Of a stretch of 45,447 bases of DNA, positions 16,891 through 24,307 are shown one piece after another. Source of the DNA: a virus; IMG/VR virus record IMGVR_UViG_3300037882_001543, positions 1-45,447 of that record; one strand, given 5' to 3'. A program made the position numbers and the translations under genes. Within the stretch, counting starts at the first letter, position 1, and the number at the start of each line of letters is the position of its first letter. The notes below the pieces were generated by a model that saw only the letters and a list, made by a program, of their open reading frames with translations, did not search any database and was not told the origin of the DNA.

Positions 16891-17292
16891 ATGTCAAACC
16901 CTATCGTCGATGCTGTCAGTGGCGCATTTAGTGGCATTCTCAAGCCGATTTTAGATAAATGGATACCAGATGCCAAGGATAGACTTGAAGCGGAGCAGGC
17001 AATTTGGAAGGCACAACAGGATGTCACCCTCGCACAGATTGAGGTGAACAAGATTGAGGCGGGGTCACAGTCGGTCTTTGTTGCGGGGTGGCGGCCTGCC
17101 GTTGGATGGGTTTGTGGAGGCTCATTGGCCTATCATTACGTGATTCAGCAATTCCTTGCCTTTATATTAGAGGCATTTGGTAACCACGTCACACTCCCAA
17201 ATCTCGATATCACTGAACTGATGATTATTCTTGGTGGGATGCTTGGTCTTGGGGCTATGCGCTCGTTCGATAAGACGACAGCGGCGAAGTAA
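16891..17292 (+). CDS. Holin of the 3-TM (GTA-type) family
   Basis: 133 residues from ATG 16891 after AAAGGAA. The segment VFVAGWRPAVGWVCGGSLAY at about residues 60-80 is the signature of three-TM holins found in gene transfer agents and many phages. A second hydrophobic segment follows (VIQQFLAFILEAF) and a third (MIILGGMLGLGAM). The N-terminal 55 residues form an amphipathic helix with Lys/Asp/Glu. As the last gene of the late block it would release the M15 endolysin to the wall. Confidence 0.85.
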   Translation: MSNPIVDAVSGAFSGILKPILDKWIPDAKDRLEAEQAIWKAQQDVTLAQIEVNKIEAGSQSVFVAGWRPAVGWVCGGSLAYHYVIQQFLAFILEAFGNHVTLPNLDITELMIILGGMLGLGAMRSFDKTTAAK

Positions 17293-17303
17293 GCAGAAAC
17301 ACA

Positions 17304-17340
17304 AATGCCCTCTCTCCTTGTTAAAGGGAAAGAGGGCATT
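17304..17340. terminator. Bidirectional terminator between late and early transcripts
   Basis: Inverted repeat with arms 17304-17317 and 17326-17340 (AATGCCCTCT pairs perfectly with AGAGGGCATT; four further pairs with one mismatch), loop about eight bases. No long U run follows on either strand. It lies 12 bp after the holin stop and before the convergent minus-strand block, as expected for a terminator used from both sides. Confidence 0.75.
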
Positions 17341-17432
17341 GTTGTGTCTAGACGGGTCTGCGCCCAACAGCTAGGGGGGATGTCGCAGCCCTTTACCCAC
17401 GTCCCCACGGGTGTCTAAACAGCCAGACTCAC

Positions 17433-17454
17433 AGCTAGAGTCGTAGCTAGAGTC
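17433..17454. repeat. Two direct copies of AGCTAGAGTC in the convergent intergenic gap
   Basis: AGCTAGAGTC occurs at 17433-17442 and 17445-17454 (12-bp period), preceded by GACTC that can pair with either GAGTC. The surrounding 17341-17468 stretch holds no gene that I can support. Confidence 0.5.
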
Positions 17455-17468
17455 AGTGCTTCTGTCGT

Positions 17469-18077
17469 CTATCGGCTACAACTCGACCCTCGCGATGTCG
17501 GCGCACCCTCAGCCTCAAGCTCTTCTTGCAATAAGGCTAAGGCCCTCCAGGCGACCTTTGCGCTATGCCGCATGCCGTCTGTGTCTACAGTACCCCGTTC
17601 TAGTAAATGACGCATGAGGGCGTCGGCATGATCGACCGACTTTCCCCGCTCCCAGTGAAGGGGCTGGCCGGGGTGATGTTGGTTGCTCCCAACATTTGAC
17701 ACGCATGCCACTTCAACTATTGCCGCTGGGAAGTAGTCCAATACCCCGCTCGCGATTGGGACCGTCTTGCGTTGGACACTGTCCATAGGCAATAACGTAA
17801 AGCCATCCCCAGTGTGAAACACCCTATCCGTTTGTTCAAGGGCAATGGATTCGGGCGTATCTCCTTCCTGTTCATGGTGGATGAATTGGGGTGCTTGTAC
17901 TTTAGTCAAACACGACGCACTATTATACACCCCTTGGTCACTTTTATCCCATTTGACCAGTACGCCACCCATTTCTGATACTCCCGTTATGGTCCCGATA
18001 GACCCCACAGGCACCGCTGGGGTGTTGTCGTATTCGGTCCTCACGACCCTATCGCCTACCTGTAATGTCTCGGTCAT
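17469..18077 (-). CDS. dATP/dGTP diphosphohydrolase-like protein (DUF5664) with N-terminal SH3-like domain
   Basis: 202 residues from ATG 18077, preceded by AGGGAGG six bases upstream. The N-terminal about 60 residues (VGDRVVRTEYDNTPAV, VGSIGTITGVSEMGGVLVKW) look like a small SH3/KOW-type barrel. The C-terminal domain carries the DUF5664 signature: IASGVLDYFPAAIVEVACVS, SNQHHPGQPLHWERGKS, DHADALMRHLLERG, HSAKVAWRALALLQEELE. This family is annotated as dATP/dGTP diphosphohydrolase-like, acting on dNTP pools; some relatives serve 2-aminoadenine (Z) phages. No PurZ gene is present here, so a Z genome is not implied. The short C-terminus is Arg/Ser-rich. Confidence 0.82.
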   Translation of the reverse strand: MTETLQVGDRVVRTEYDNTPAVPVGSIGTITGVSEMGGVLVKWDKSDQGVYNSASCLTKVQAPQFIHHEQEGDTPESIALEQTDRVFHTGDGFTLLPMDSVQRKTVPIASGVLDYFPAAIVEVACVSNVGSNQHHPGQPLHWERGKSVDHADALMRHLLERGTVDTDGMRHSAKVAWRALALLQEELEAEGAPTSRGSSCSR

Positions 18078-18297
18078 CAAGCCTCCCTGTGTAATCAAGC
18101 ATTTTATCATAGATACAAACATATCTACGCGGCCTGAAGTGAATAGCCGCCTCCCGCTCCATCGATTCTTTCGCAGTCTGACATTCCCATTCTTGGGAGA
18201 AGCCCGCTAAAGTGATCTCCATGTTTTGTGGCGTCCGTGCCCAGTCATTAAACTCTTCAGGATCACGCATCAAGACAAGAACCCATAGCCAAATCAC
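18049..18297 (-). CDS. Small hypothetical early protein
   Basis: 82 residues if started at GTG 18297, which overlaps the TGA of the upstream gene as GTGA. It has a short hydrophobic start (IWLWVLVLM) then a polar, basic body (RPRRYVCIYDKML). The 3' end overlaps the next gene start by 29 bases. A Met at residue 10 is an alternative start. Function unknown. Confidence 0.5.
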   Translation of the reverse strand: MIWLWVLVLMRDPEEFNDWARTPQNMEITLAGFSQEWECQTAKESMEREAAIHFRPRRYVCIYDKMLDYTGRLDDRDITGRR

Positions 18298-18440
18298 ATC
18301 ATCACCACGCCTACGGTTAATACAGCCGCGCCTAGAAAGTAGATCGACTTAGGGTACGCGCCCGCCATCCCAAAGGCACACGCGAGGACGAGATACCAAA
18401 CGAGATTGGCTAGTAGAAGGTTATCGGCTATGGCTTTCAT
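18294..18440 (-). CDS. Small inner-membrane protein (two TM segments)
   Basis: 48 residues from ATG 18440 (GAGG seven bases upstream). Two hydrophobic segments: LLLANLVWYLVLACAFGMAG and IYFLGAAVLTVGVVMM, with a short polar turn. No family recognised. It overlaps both neighbours, consistent with an operon of coupled small early genes. Confidence 0.6.
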   Translation of the reverse strand: MKAIADNLLLANLVWYLVLACAFGMAGAYPKSIYFLGAAVLTVGVVMM

Positions 18441-18681
18441 GCTTGCCCTCATACTTACTCGCTCTCTCAGCCTTCGTCGCCAACTCAAGCAAATGAATCG
18501 TCTCAGTTGACAGCCTATAACAACTAGGGCCTATGATAAGGTCAGCGTTGAGGATGTCCTCAATCGTCGCCACAGCCATTGACGTGACGATATGACCTTT
18601 TCGTATCACCTCAATAATCTCAGGCGTGTTCATTAACGACGGATGCACAAGGTAATGGAGAGGCTTTGAATTCTTTGCCAT
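18421..18681 (-). CDS. Hypothetical early protein
   Basis: 86 residues from ATG 18681 (AAAGGA immediately upstream; an in-frame ATG at 18693 is a weaker alternative). Contains IRKGHIVTSMAVATIEDILNADLIIGPSCYRLS, with a helical Lys/Glu-rich C-terminus. No domain recognised. It lies between the metallophosphoesterase and the small membrane protein. Confidence 0.6.
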   Translation of the reverse strand: MAKNSKPLHYLVHPSLMNTPEIIEVIRKGHIVTSMAVATIEDILNADLIIGPSCYRLSTETIHLLELATKAERASKYEGKHESHSR

Positions 18682-18692
18682 TCGTCCTTTCA

Positions 18693-19478
18693 TTACGCGG
18701 TAAATAAGCGTCCTTCTACAACGCACGTATAATCCACGATCGGCACAGGCTGAAGGTATACGAAGCCATTTGACCGTAAGTAACCCACGCCAAAACCCAA
18801 GGCCCAATCTCTATTCGCTTTGACACGATGCATATAGTCTACCTTCGTGACGTCTCCAAGCCAACCAAAGCAGGCCGCGACATGGGGCGTTCCCTTTGCG
18901 TTACCCTCCACGAGATAGATAATGCGGTGTAAATGATTGATGACGACGTTATCTTGATAGCTGTTCATGGCATCCTTGACTGCTGAGGCCCCCGCCTTCC
19001 CGATGTCGTGCGTGATGTATAACTTACCGGCTGTTGTATGATCCTTATACTGTGTCACCTTCCAACCATTCTCACTTAGGCCTAATAGACCATCGGCGCT
19101 CACGATACCGTCCATCTCGGGGGCTCTCTCTTGGATGTATCTATCAAGGCGGAATTCATGATTGCCCATCAAGAACTCAAGCCAAAACCCTACCCAAGGA
19201 CTCGGTTTAGGGGGAGGTTTCACCCACCCCTCAATACGGCGTAATAGCCGATTCGTGACCTTCACTTCATCAAAGAATGTCTCTCGTCGTTTAGGGTCCT
19301 TATTATGCGTCGAGACCGCGTAGAAGTCAGCGGCATCTCCCCCACAGATGATCTTATTCACGCCTATCTGTAACGCAACCTTCTCCATGAGGTTAATCGC
19401 CCGCTTGTCATGATAGGGGGAGTGCATGTCGGTAATGAACAGGACACGGGCGAGCCATTCATTAATCGCCAACGCCAT
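18693..19478 (-). CDS. Calcineurin-like metallophosphoesterase
   Basis: About 261 residues from ATG 19478. Metallophosphoesterase metal-binding motifs in order: VLFITDMHSPYHD (D-x-H), IICGGDAADF (GD), MGNHE (GNH[E]) and INHLHR (H-x-H-like). It would hydrolyse a phosphodiester or phosphomonoester; phage members include DNA/RNA phosphatases and cyclic nucleotide signal hydrolases, but the substrate cannot be named from motifs. The start is uncertain: the nearest AGG is too close to ATG 19478, TTG 19472 is better spaced, and an upstream ATG (19538) lies in the preceding small gene. Confidence 0.82.
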   Translation of the reverse strand: MALAINEWLARVLFITDMHSPYHDKRAINLMEKVALQIGVNKIICGGDAADFYAVSTHNKDPKRRETFFDEVKVTNRLLRRIEGWVKPPPKPSPWVGFWLEFLMGNHEFRLDRYIQERAPEMDGIVSADGLLGLSENGWKVTQYKDHTTAGKLYITHDIGKAGASAVKDAMNSYQDNVVINHLHRIIYLVEGNAKGTPHVAACFGWLGDVTKVDYMHRVKANRDWALGFGVGYLRSNGFVYLQPVPIVDYTCVVEGRLFTA

Positions 19479-19641
19479 ACCTAATAAGTTCAGTTTGAAT
19501 GTCCTCCAATAGGCAATGACCATCACACTCTGCGTCATCGTAATACACTATTGTGTCCATAACATTCAAAACATGATTGGACCTAGCACACTTGGTTAGC
19601 AACTCACGACACGCTTTTAGTAATAGCAATCGTCTGTCCAT
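19462..19641 (-). CDS. 59-aa small early protein
   Basis: ATG 19641 overlaps the upstream stop (TAATG) and the frame runs 59 codons to TAA at 19462, overlapping the start of the metallophosphoesterase gene. The sequence is helical and polar with four Cys (ACRELLTKCARS, DDAECDGHCLLEDI). This gene fills what would otherwise be a 100-bp gap, and its coupled ends support it. Function unknown. Confidence 0.6.
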   Translation of the reverse strand: MDRRLLLLKACRELLTKCARSNHVLNVMDTIVYYDDAECDGHCLLEDIQTELIRYGVGD

Positions 19642-19886
19642 TAGGCGTTCACCCTATCCACATAATACCTTGACTGCGCCCTATTAATGACTGTATAGGC
19701 CACATCGCCACTCTGCCGTAAGTCACGAAGGATACGGTCAGGTGAACCGGGGGCTACGTGCGTGACTCTATCCGCGACGAAGGTATTCAACTCCCACCCA
19801 TAGAACTCCTTTCCGATACGCATAGAGCAGAAGTCCTTCACCAGTTCACCAATAAGAGAACGTACGCGGTTGAGTTGGGTTGTCAT
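19641..19886 (-). CDS. Small winged-helix-like protein
   Basis: 81 residues from ATG 19886, nine bases after GGAGG. The helical N-terminus and VAPGSPDRILRDLRQSGDVAY followed by a strand (VINRAQSRYYV) suggest a small winged-helix domain, as found in phage proteins that recognise DNA. This is inference from pattern only. Coupled to both neighbours by overlapping stop/start codons. Confidence 0.6.
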   Translation of the reverse strand: MTTQLNRVRSLIGELVKDFCSMRIGKEFYGWELNTFVADRVTHVAPGSPDRILRDLRQSGDVAYTVINRAQSRYYVDRVNA

Positions 19887-20083
19887 TGGCCATTACCTCC
19901 GGCTAGCCCCGTTAAAGCTCGAATTTGTTTCCATAATTCGTATTCAAATTTTCTCTGCTCATCTGGGGTGTCCTCCTTAGTTGGGTATAAGATGGCTTGA
20001 AGATGTTTCGTTTCTTGCTCGCTTAATTCTAACGTGATTATTTGTGGTGGGAGTGGTCTCGGTCTCGTTGTTGTGATTTTCAT
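19883..20083 (-). CDS. Hypothetical small protein
   Basis: 66 residues from ATG 20083, preceded by AAGGAGG. Pro-rich N-terminus (TTRPRPLPPQ), then a Glu/Gln/Lys-rich helix. Located immediately downstream of the polymerase gene and coupled to it (ATGA). It may be a polymerase accessory peptide, but there is no direct evidence. Confidence 0.6.
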   Translation of the reverse strand: MKITTTRPRPLPPQIITLELSEQETKHLQAILYPTKEDTPDEQRKFEYELWKQIRALTGLAGGNGQ

Positions 20084-22752
20084 GCCGCCTTGACCTCCTT
20101 GTTAAATTTATACTGTGACCGATCTTTTGTCTTATCATTTTCTAGTATGAACGGGTTGCCAAACTTCACTATTTTGAACAGCTCGCCACTATGCTCCATC
20201 AACTTCCAGCTCCCCGGAAACGGAACCGCCATACCGTTTATCGTCCTCGGCTGCTCGCATATCTTCCTAACCCCTTCAGCGAGTTCTGCTGTGAATTTGC
20301 TTATAGGGACTTCAAAGAAAAACGAATCGTGTCTGGTATAGAACACCGTCAAGAAAGAGTAGGTTGCGATGGTTTCGATGATGCCTAGGTTCAGGATATC
20401 GACACCCCCCGCTTGCATCTTGTGATTACAAGCTTCTCGTTCGACAGACTGTCCTTGCCCGAAGAAGACACGCAATCTATTGGCCCAAGATCGAACCCGT
20501 TTCTCTCTAGCAAGTTTTTTAATGTTTCGATGGAATTGAGCGACGTTCGGATCCTGCTGGATGACAAGGCGAGACGCCTTTTCCATCGCTGCTTTGGGGA
20601 CCCCAAGTTTCACCGCCTTTCGTATGGCATTAGCTCCAGTGCCCATGTAATATCGTTCGTATCTGACGTTCTTTGATACCGTACGTCGTTTATCTTCCTT
20701 CCCGCCCCAGCCTACTTTCTCACGCCACGCTTCACACTCTGGCGAGGAGTGCGGATTGGCTTGATTGGGGGGGTAGGACCACCCAAACATATCGCAGACG
20801 AGAAGGGTATGGATGTCAAGCTTTTCATTGAACGATTTTTGCAAGTAGGTAGATTTCGCCTCAGCCATGAAAATACGCGGTTCTTGCGCATCATAGTCAG
20901 CTCCAAATAATACATACCCTTCATCGGGTACGTAGATGGGTAGAAAATCATTCGGCACCTTCGCTAAGGCTGGATGGGTTGTACTCCATCGTCCACTCGC
21001 CTGGGCGTCGTGTCTAAATGAGGGATAGACTCGTTCATATCCTCTGATAGGCAAAAGGTCTTGATTAAGGGCTTGTTGGTAAAAGACACACGCCGCACGA
21101 AGCTCAAGTAACGGGCTTGCCCCCTGTTCGATCCGGGATAGGACGTATTCACCGGTGAAGCCATGCTTATCCTCCTGTTCTCGGTTAAAGGGGAGGTATT
21201 TATCGCGTTCGGTGGCTATGGTTTCTTCATCCACGCTTTTAAGATCGACGCCTTCATACGTCTTAAGGTGCCGGGCGAGTTGCCCTTTGGCGCCTGTAGA
21301 CATAATGTTGAGCGGATAGCCCGCGTAAACACTCGACATTGCTTGGAATTCATTAGCCCTGCTGTGATAAGTATCGATGAGTTCGGTAAGCCTCGTTTGG
21401 TCAATTTGTATGCCTTTCACCTCCCGTTCAAGGGTGAGGGGTATTAAAGGAAGTGACTGAGACGTGTAGACTTGGTACGTCAAAGGGTCGGCTTTGAATT
21501 CCCGCATCAAGGCCTCGTAGACCACTAACGTCTCAATCACATCGCCCCAGTTATATAACAGCTCATCTTCCCCAGCTAAGTGCTTAAGCTTGGGGTAGTG
21601 GCCGTAGATAGACGCCAAGAACCCCAGCCCATGCCTCATCTCGCTCCAAAGGACCGAGTGCATATGCATCGTGTCGTCTATGGCTTTATACTTGCTCCAG
21701 TGGACATGAAGATTCTGCGCAATAACGGGTAAGTCCGCCTTTGCATTTTGGAAGACAACTTTGACCAATTTAACAAGGACAGCAAGGCGGCGTATAAATG
21801 CGGACCTAATAGCCGACGTAACTTCCTCATTTCCAACCCACTCAATCTGTACCCCGTCAATAATTCCATCTGCATTTCTCCAGCCTATCCCAATCATGTT
21901 GAGGAACTTCGTCACGGGATTATATTCTGTGTCAATAACTACAAAGGTGGCTTGTTCTGCCCTATCGAATGCAGCGTTGACAGCGCCGATATTACCAGCG
22001 GCAATACATCGTCGAGGAATTTCCTTGGGCCATTCGCCACGTAGATAGCGGCCAATTCTTTTCCAATCGAGTCGTGCGGTAATTCGCTTGGCGGGTGCCT
22101 TGAAGAAATCTCCAATGTCCTCAACTACAAAGACAGGTATTCCCGCATGAACTGCTGACCCATCCAGACCGTCGAGCGTGATAGAGGCTCGTTGGGGTTG
22201 TACATATTGTGGGCCTAGAAACCCCCGCCACTTCTCAATCGGTCCCCCGCCAGTACCATCGGTCTCCTTCGTCGTACGTTTCGATAAGGCTCTGTGCGTT
22301 TTCGATAGAATCGGTTGGGTGTACTCGAACGCCGGACCCCCCATCGTCACCACTAAGCTCGTCGTAGCAGGAATGCTCAGATGTGCCGTGGTACAGTGGC
22401 TCATTGCAGCCTTCAATACGGCGCCTTTTGGGAGGAAGTCTACCCGTTTCCCGTTCACTTGGTAACGGCACTTGATGACGTGGCATAGAGATGTGTCCTT
22501 TTCACCTGTTAAAGGAAGGTAGGTTTCTCGTAGTTGATAGCCGGTCATGCCTATTAAGGGCTGCGGCTCTATTTGCTCGTAGATGGGGTGCTTGGCGTCA
22601 TACCCCGCCATGCGTTTCCCGTGTTCGTCATGCTTACCGGGAGACATGGCTAGTATTGTGAGCCTTGAACCTGGTACAATAATGTCCGGTACGAAGCCCT
22701 TGCCGTCGCCGTACAAAGGACAGCCTAGGCATGTGGGGGGTTTAGCGAGCAC
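20080..22752 (-). CDS. Family A DNA polymerase fused to N-terminal UDG-like domain and 3'-5' exonuclease
   Basis: 890 residues from GTG 22752 (GGAG eight bases upstream). Residues 1 to about 240 resemble uracil-DNA glycosylase family 4/5: CLGCPLYGDGKGFVPD (Cys8, Cys11), LAMSPGKHDEHG, and IKCRYQ (Cys95) with Cys120, a possible Fe-S ligand set; the usual catalytic GEAPG and HP motifs are degenerate. Residues 265-430 are a DnaQ-type exonuclease (VIDTEYN; FQNAKADLP; YNWGD). Residues 430-890 are PolA: SGRWSTTHPALAKVP, motif A FGADYDAQEPRIF, motif B RTVSKNVRYERYYMGTG, motif C RHDSFFFE (Ser in place of the usual Glu after HD). Phage SPO1 polymerase is, to my knowledge, a precedent for an N-terminal UDG-like domain. 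This is the replicative polymerase. Confidence 0.9.
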   Translation of the reverse strand: MLAKPPTCLGCPLYGDGKGFVPDIIVPGSRLTILAMSPGKHDEHGKRMAGYDAKHPIYEQIEPQPLIGMTGYQLRETYLPLTGEKDTSLCHVIKCRYQVNGKRVDFLPKGAVLKAAMSHCTTAHLSIPATTSLVVTMGGPAFEYTQPILSKTHRALSKRTTKETDGTGGGPIEKWRGFLGPQYVQPQRASITLDGLDGSAVHAGIPVFVVEDIGDFFKAPAKRITARLDWKRIGRYLRGEWPKEIPRRCIAAGNIGAVNAAFDRAEQATFVVIDTEYNPVTKFLNMIGIGWRNADGIIDGVQIEWVGNEEVTSAIRSAFIRRLAVLVKLVKVVFQNAKADLPVIAQNLHVHWSKYKAIDDTMHMHSVLWSEMRHGLGFLASIYGHYPKLKHLAGEDELLYNWGDVIETLVVYEALMREFKADPLTYQVYTSQSLPLIPLTLEREVKGIQIDQTRLTELIDTYHSRANEFQAMSSVYAGYPLNIMSTGAKGQLARHLKTYEGVDLKSVDEETIATERDKYLPFNREQEDKHGFTGEYVLSRIEQGASPLLELRAACVFYQQALNQDLLPIRGYERVYPSFRHDAQASGRWSTTHPALAKVPNDFLPIYVPDEGYVLFGADYDAQEPRIFMAEAKSTYLQKSFNEKLDIHTLLVCDMFGWSYPPNQANPHSSPECEAWREKVGWGGKEDKRRTVSKNVRYERYYMGTGANAIRKAVKLGVPKAAMEKASRLVIQQDPNVAQFHRNIKKLAREKRVRSWANRLRVFFGQGQSVEREACNHKMQAGGVDILNLGIIETIATYSFLTVFYTRHDSFFFEVPISKFTAELAEGVRKICEQPRTINGMAVPFPGSWKLMEHSGELFKIVKFGNPFILENDKTKDRSQYKFNKEVKAA

Positions 22753-23169
22753 TTAGAATCTCCATCCAGTTTGTAAGGCAATTAAATCCAGGCCGATATT
22801 CGGCTGTTCCATATGAGCATTTGACAGGTGCAAGTACTCAATTGCCACTCTCGCCTTTCCAATACCTGCCATTAATTTAACGCCTACCTCAAATTGCGTC
22901 TGTTGTGGTAATTCATGAATAGGATTGGCGGCATAGGAAAGCCCCGTAAAGGGCTGGACAGTCAACGTATATTCGTCTACTTGATATTGAAGGCCATAAT
23001 GAACGCCTCCCATGTAGACATTGCTCGTTGCTGCCTTCACATGTGCCCCTAGCCCACGTTCGCAGGTCTGGATTTCAACGATGGGGCTGTCTATATTTGT
23101 CGTATGGTAATGATTCACAGGAACGGTCAGTAAATAGCCAGCGAGTAATAGCGGCTCAAGGCAGAACAT
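22753..23169 (-). CDS. PagL-like lipid A 3-O-deacylase / outer-membrane barrel
   Basis: 138 residues from ATG 23169 (GAGGAG ten bases upstream), with a hydrophobic N-terminus that may be a signal (LEPLLLAGYLLTVPV). The rest is alternating strands (VYMGGVHYGLQYQV, YTLTVQPFTGLSYA, FEVGVKLMAGIGKARVAIEY) ending with an aromatic Phe (TGWRF), as in outer-membrane barrels. The C-terminal YLHLSNAHMEQPNIGLD matches the PagL catalytic segment: His114 and Ser116 equal His126/Ser128 of P. aeruginosa PagL, and Asp128 falls at the spacing of Glu140 (from memory of PagL). PagL removes the 3-O-acyl chain of lipid A. Directly upstream of, and coupled to, the polymerase gene. Confidence 0.8.
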   Translation of the reverse strand: MFCLEPLLLAGYLLTVPVNHYHTTNIDSPIVEIQTCERGLGAHVKAATSNVYMGGVHYGLQYQVDEYTLTVQPFTGLSYAANPIHELPQQTQFEVGVKLMAGIGKARVAIEYLHLSNAHMEQPNIGLDLIALQTGWRF

Positions 23170-23171
23170 GT

Positions 23172-23480
23172 TTACTCTCTCCTCTTGTCCAGGACGGCGA
23201 GTGGGCATTTATGTGTCGAAACTGATTCCGTCAGGCATTCCTTCCTTACTGAGTCCCATTGGCGCAGCGCCCACATCGCCGCTTTCATCTTGGCGAGACA
23301 CTTATCTTTCGTGAGTGCCTTATCGTCACCGTTCAGATATTGTTTGTAGGCTTCCCAGGTTGAGTCATAACAAAACGCGTCCTCCCCGCAGAACCTACCC
23401 GGGCCAGCCAGCCAATCCTCAGCCCCCACCGGCACAGCCAGCGTGAGGAGGAGGCTTGCTAATATAAGCGTGCGTGTCAT
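23172..23480 (-). CDS. Secreted Cys-rich periplasmic protein
   Basis: 102 residues with a clear Sec signal peptide (MTRTLILASLLLTLAVPVGA, cleavage near residue 20). The mature part has five Cys (FCGEDAFCYD, KCLAKM, ECLTES, KCPLAV) likely to form disulfides, in a mostly helical context. Family not recognised. It is followed by the PagL-like gene, so both act in the envelope. Its stop and neighbours' starts are close, consistent with one operon. Confidence 0.72.
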   Translation of the reverse strand: MTRTLILASLLLTLAVPVGAEDWLAGPGRFCGEDAFCYDSTWEAYKQYLNGDDKALTKDKCLAKMKAAMWALRQWDSVRKECLTESVSTHKCPLAVLDKRRE

Positions 23481-23827
23481 GCTGCCCCCGTCATGTCCGT
23501 GACTATGTTGCGCACAATTTTCACGATGCTGTCCTCTAGCGTAAGCTGGCGTAATCGTGGTTGTTCTCCTGCCTCTCGTTCTAAGGTAGCAATGAGGGCT
23601 GCGGCGTTGCCTGTTTCACGACTCACCAGCTCGTCAGAATAGAGCACACCATCCCGTAACTCACGCGCTAGACTTACCATGTCATCCAGCGCCTCAATCA
23701 GGGCTTGGCCGTGGATTAAAAACAAGTTAATCAGTTGTTCCTCAGCCATGACCATTTCATAACTAGCCGGGGAGTCGCTGCGCAGTAATTTATATCTGCG
23801 GAATAGCTCGGTGAGGTTCGGTGTCAT
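23477..23827 (-). CDS. Helical hypothetical protein
   Basis: 116 residues from ATG 23827 after AAAGGAG. Largely helical and acidic (LTELFRRYKLLRSD, ALIATLEREAGEQPRL). No signal peptide or membrane segment. Function unknown; stop overlaps the start of the secreted protein gene. Confidence 0.65.
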   Translation of the reverse strand: MTPNLTELFRRYKLLRSDSPASYEMVMAEEQLINLFLIHGQALIEALDDMVSLARELRDGVLYSDELVSRETGNAAALIATLEREAGEQPRLRQLTLEDSIVKIVRNIVTDMTGAA

Positions 23828-23858
23828 CGTGTTTCTCCTTTATTTAATTGCTCATCCC

Positions 23859-24086
23859 TCATGCTCCTTCCTGCGGCGGCCCGATGGGGCCGGACCATTC
23901 GCCACCCATGCTGGGCAGAAGGCCACCGCCCCTAGTATCGATTGACCACACCTTATCGTACTGGAATAACACAATGCATTTTGTTGAGCGGAAGCGATAC
24001 CAATACCACCCCGGCACAGTCGGCTTGTTAGCGCTCCACACTAGTGTAGGCTCACCCCTATTCGGGATGCACATTATCGTGCTCAT
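23859..24086 (-). CDS. Small Trp-rich phage protein (PGWYWYR motif)
   Basis: About 75 residues from ATG 24086. It contains KPTVPGWYWYRFRS and ends GGEWSGPIGPP, the pattern of small proteins common in phages and prophages whose role is unknown. The start is not certain (ATG 24074 is possible). It overlaps the 3' end of the next small gene. Confidence 0.6.
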   Translation of the reverse strand: MSTIMCIPNRGEPTLVWSANKPTVPGWYWYRFRSTKCIVLFQYDKVWSIDTRGGGLLPSMGGEWSGPIGPPQEGA

Positions 24087-24165
24087 AGTACGGATACCAC
24101 CGCGAATCAATGGGGCGCTCCCAATACGGATACCAGCGGGTTGGTTTTGGTTCTGTTGTATCCAT
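24058..24165 (-). CDS. 35-aa Trp/Tyr/Pro repeat peptide
   Basis: ATG 24165 is correctly spaced after AAAGGA. The peptide holds two copies of an aromatic unit (RWYPYWERP and RWYPYYEHD), an internal duplication. Too short for family assignment. The strong ribosome-binding site and tight fit between neighbours support expression. Confidence 0.55.
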   Translation of the reverse strand: MDTTEPKPTRWYPYWERPIDSRWYPYYEHDNVHPE

Positions 24166-24168
24166 GAT

Positions 24169-24294
24169 TTATCCTTTCTTTTCGATGAGGACCAGCGGCG
24201 AGTGGAACACACGCCCTTGAGAGTCAGTTATTTCCAGTACGTTTTTACCGTCCACAGTCACAACTTCCAGCGAGGCGATGCCAATCAAATTCAT
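24169..24294 (-). CDS. 41-aa hypothetical protein
   Basis: ATG 24294 is preceded by AAGGAGG. The short beta-rich sequence (LEVVTVDGKNVLEITDSQGR) followed by VFHSPLVLIEKKG looks like a small fold of three strands. Function unknown. The stop lies three bases before the next start. Confidence 0.6.
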   Translation of the reverse strand: MNLIGIASLEVVTVDGKNVLEITDSQGRVFHSPLVLIEKKG

Positions 24295-24307
24295 ACACCC
24301 TCCTTGG

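Noticed and set aside
17469-18077. Z-genome (2-aminoadenine) pathway
   Set aside because: Only the DUF5664-type protein is present. No PurZ-like adenylosuccinate synthetase and no DatZ HD-type enzyme were found in the circle.
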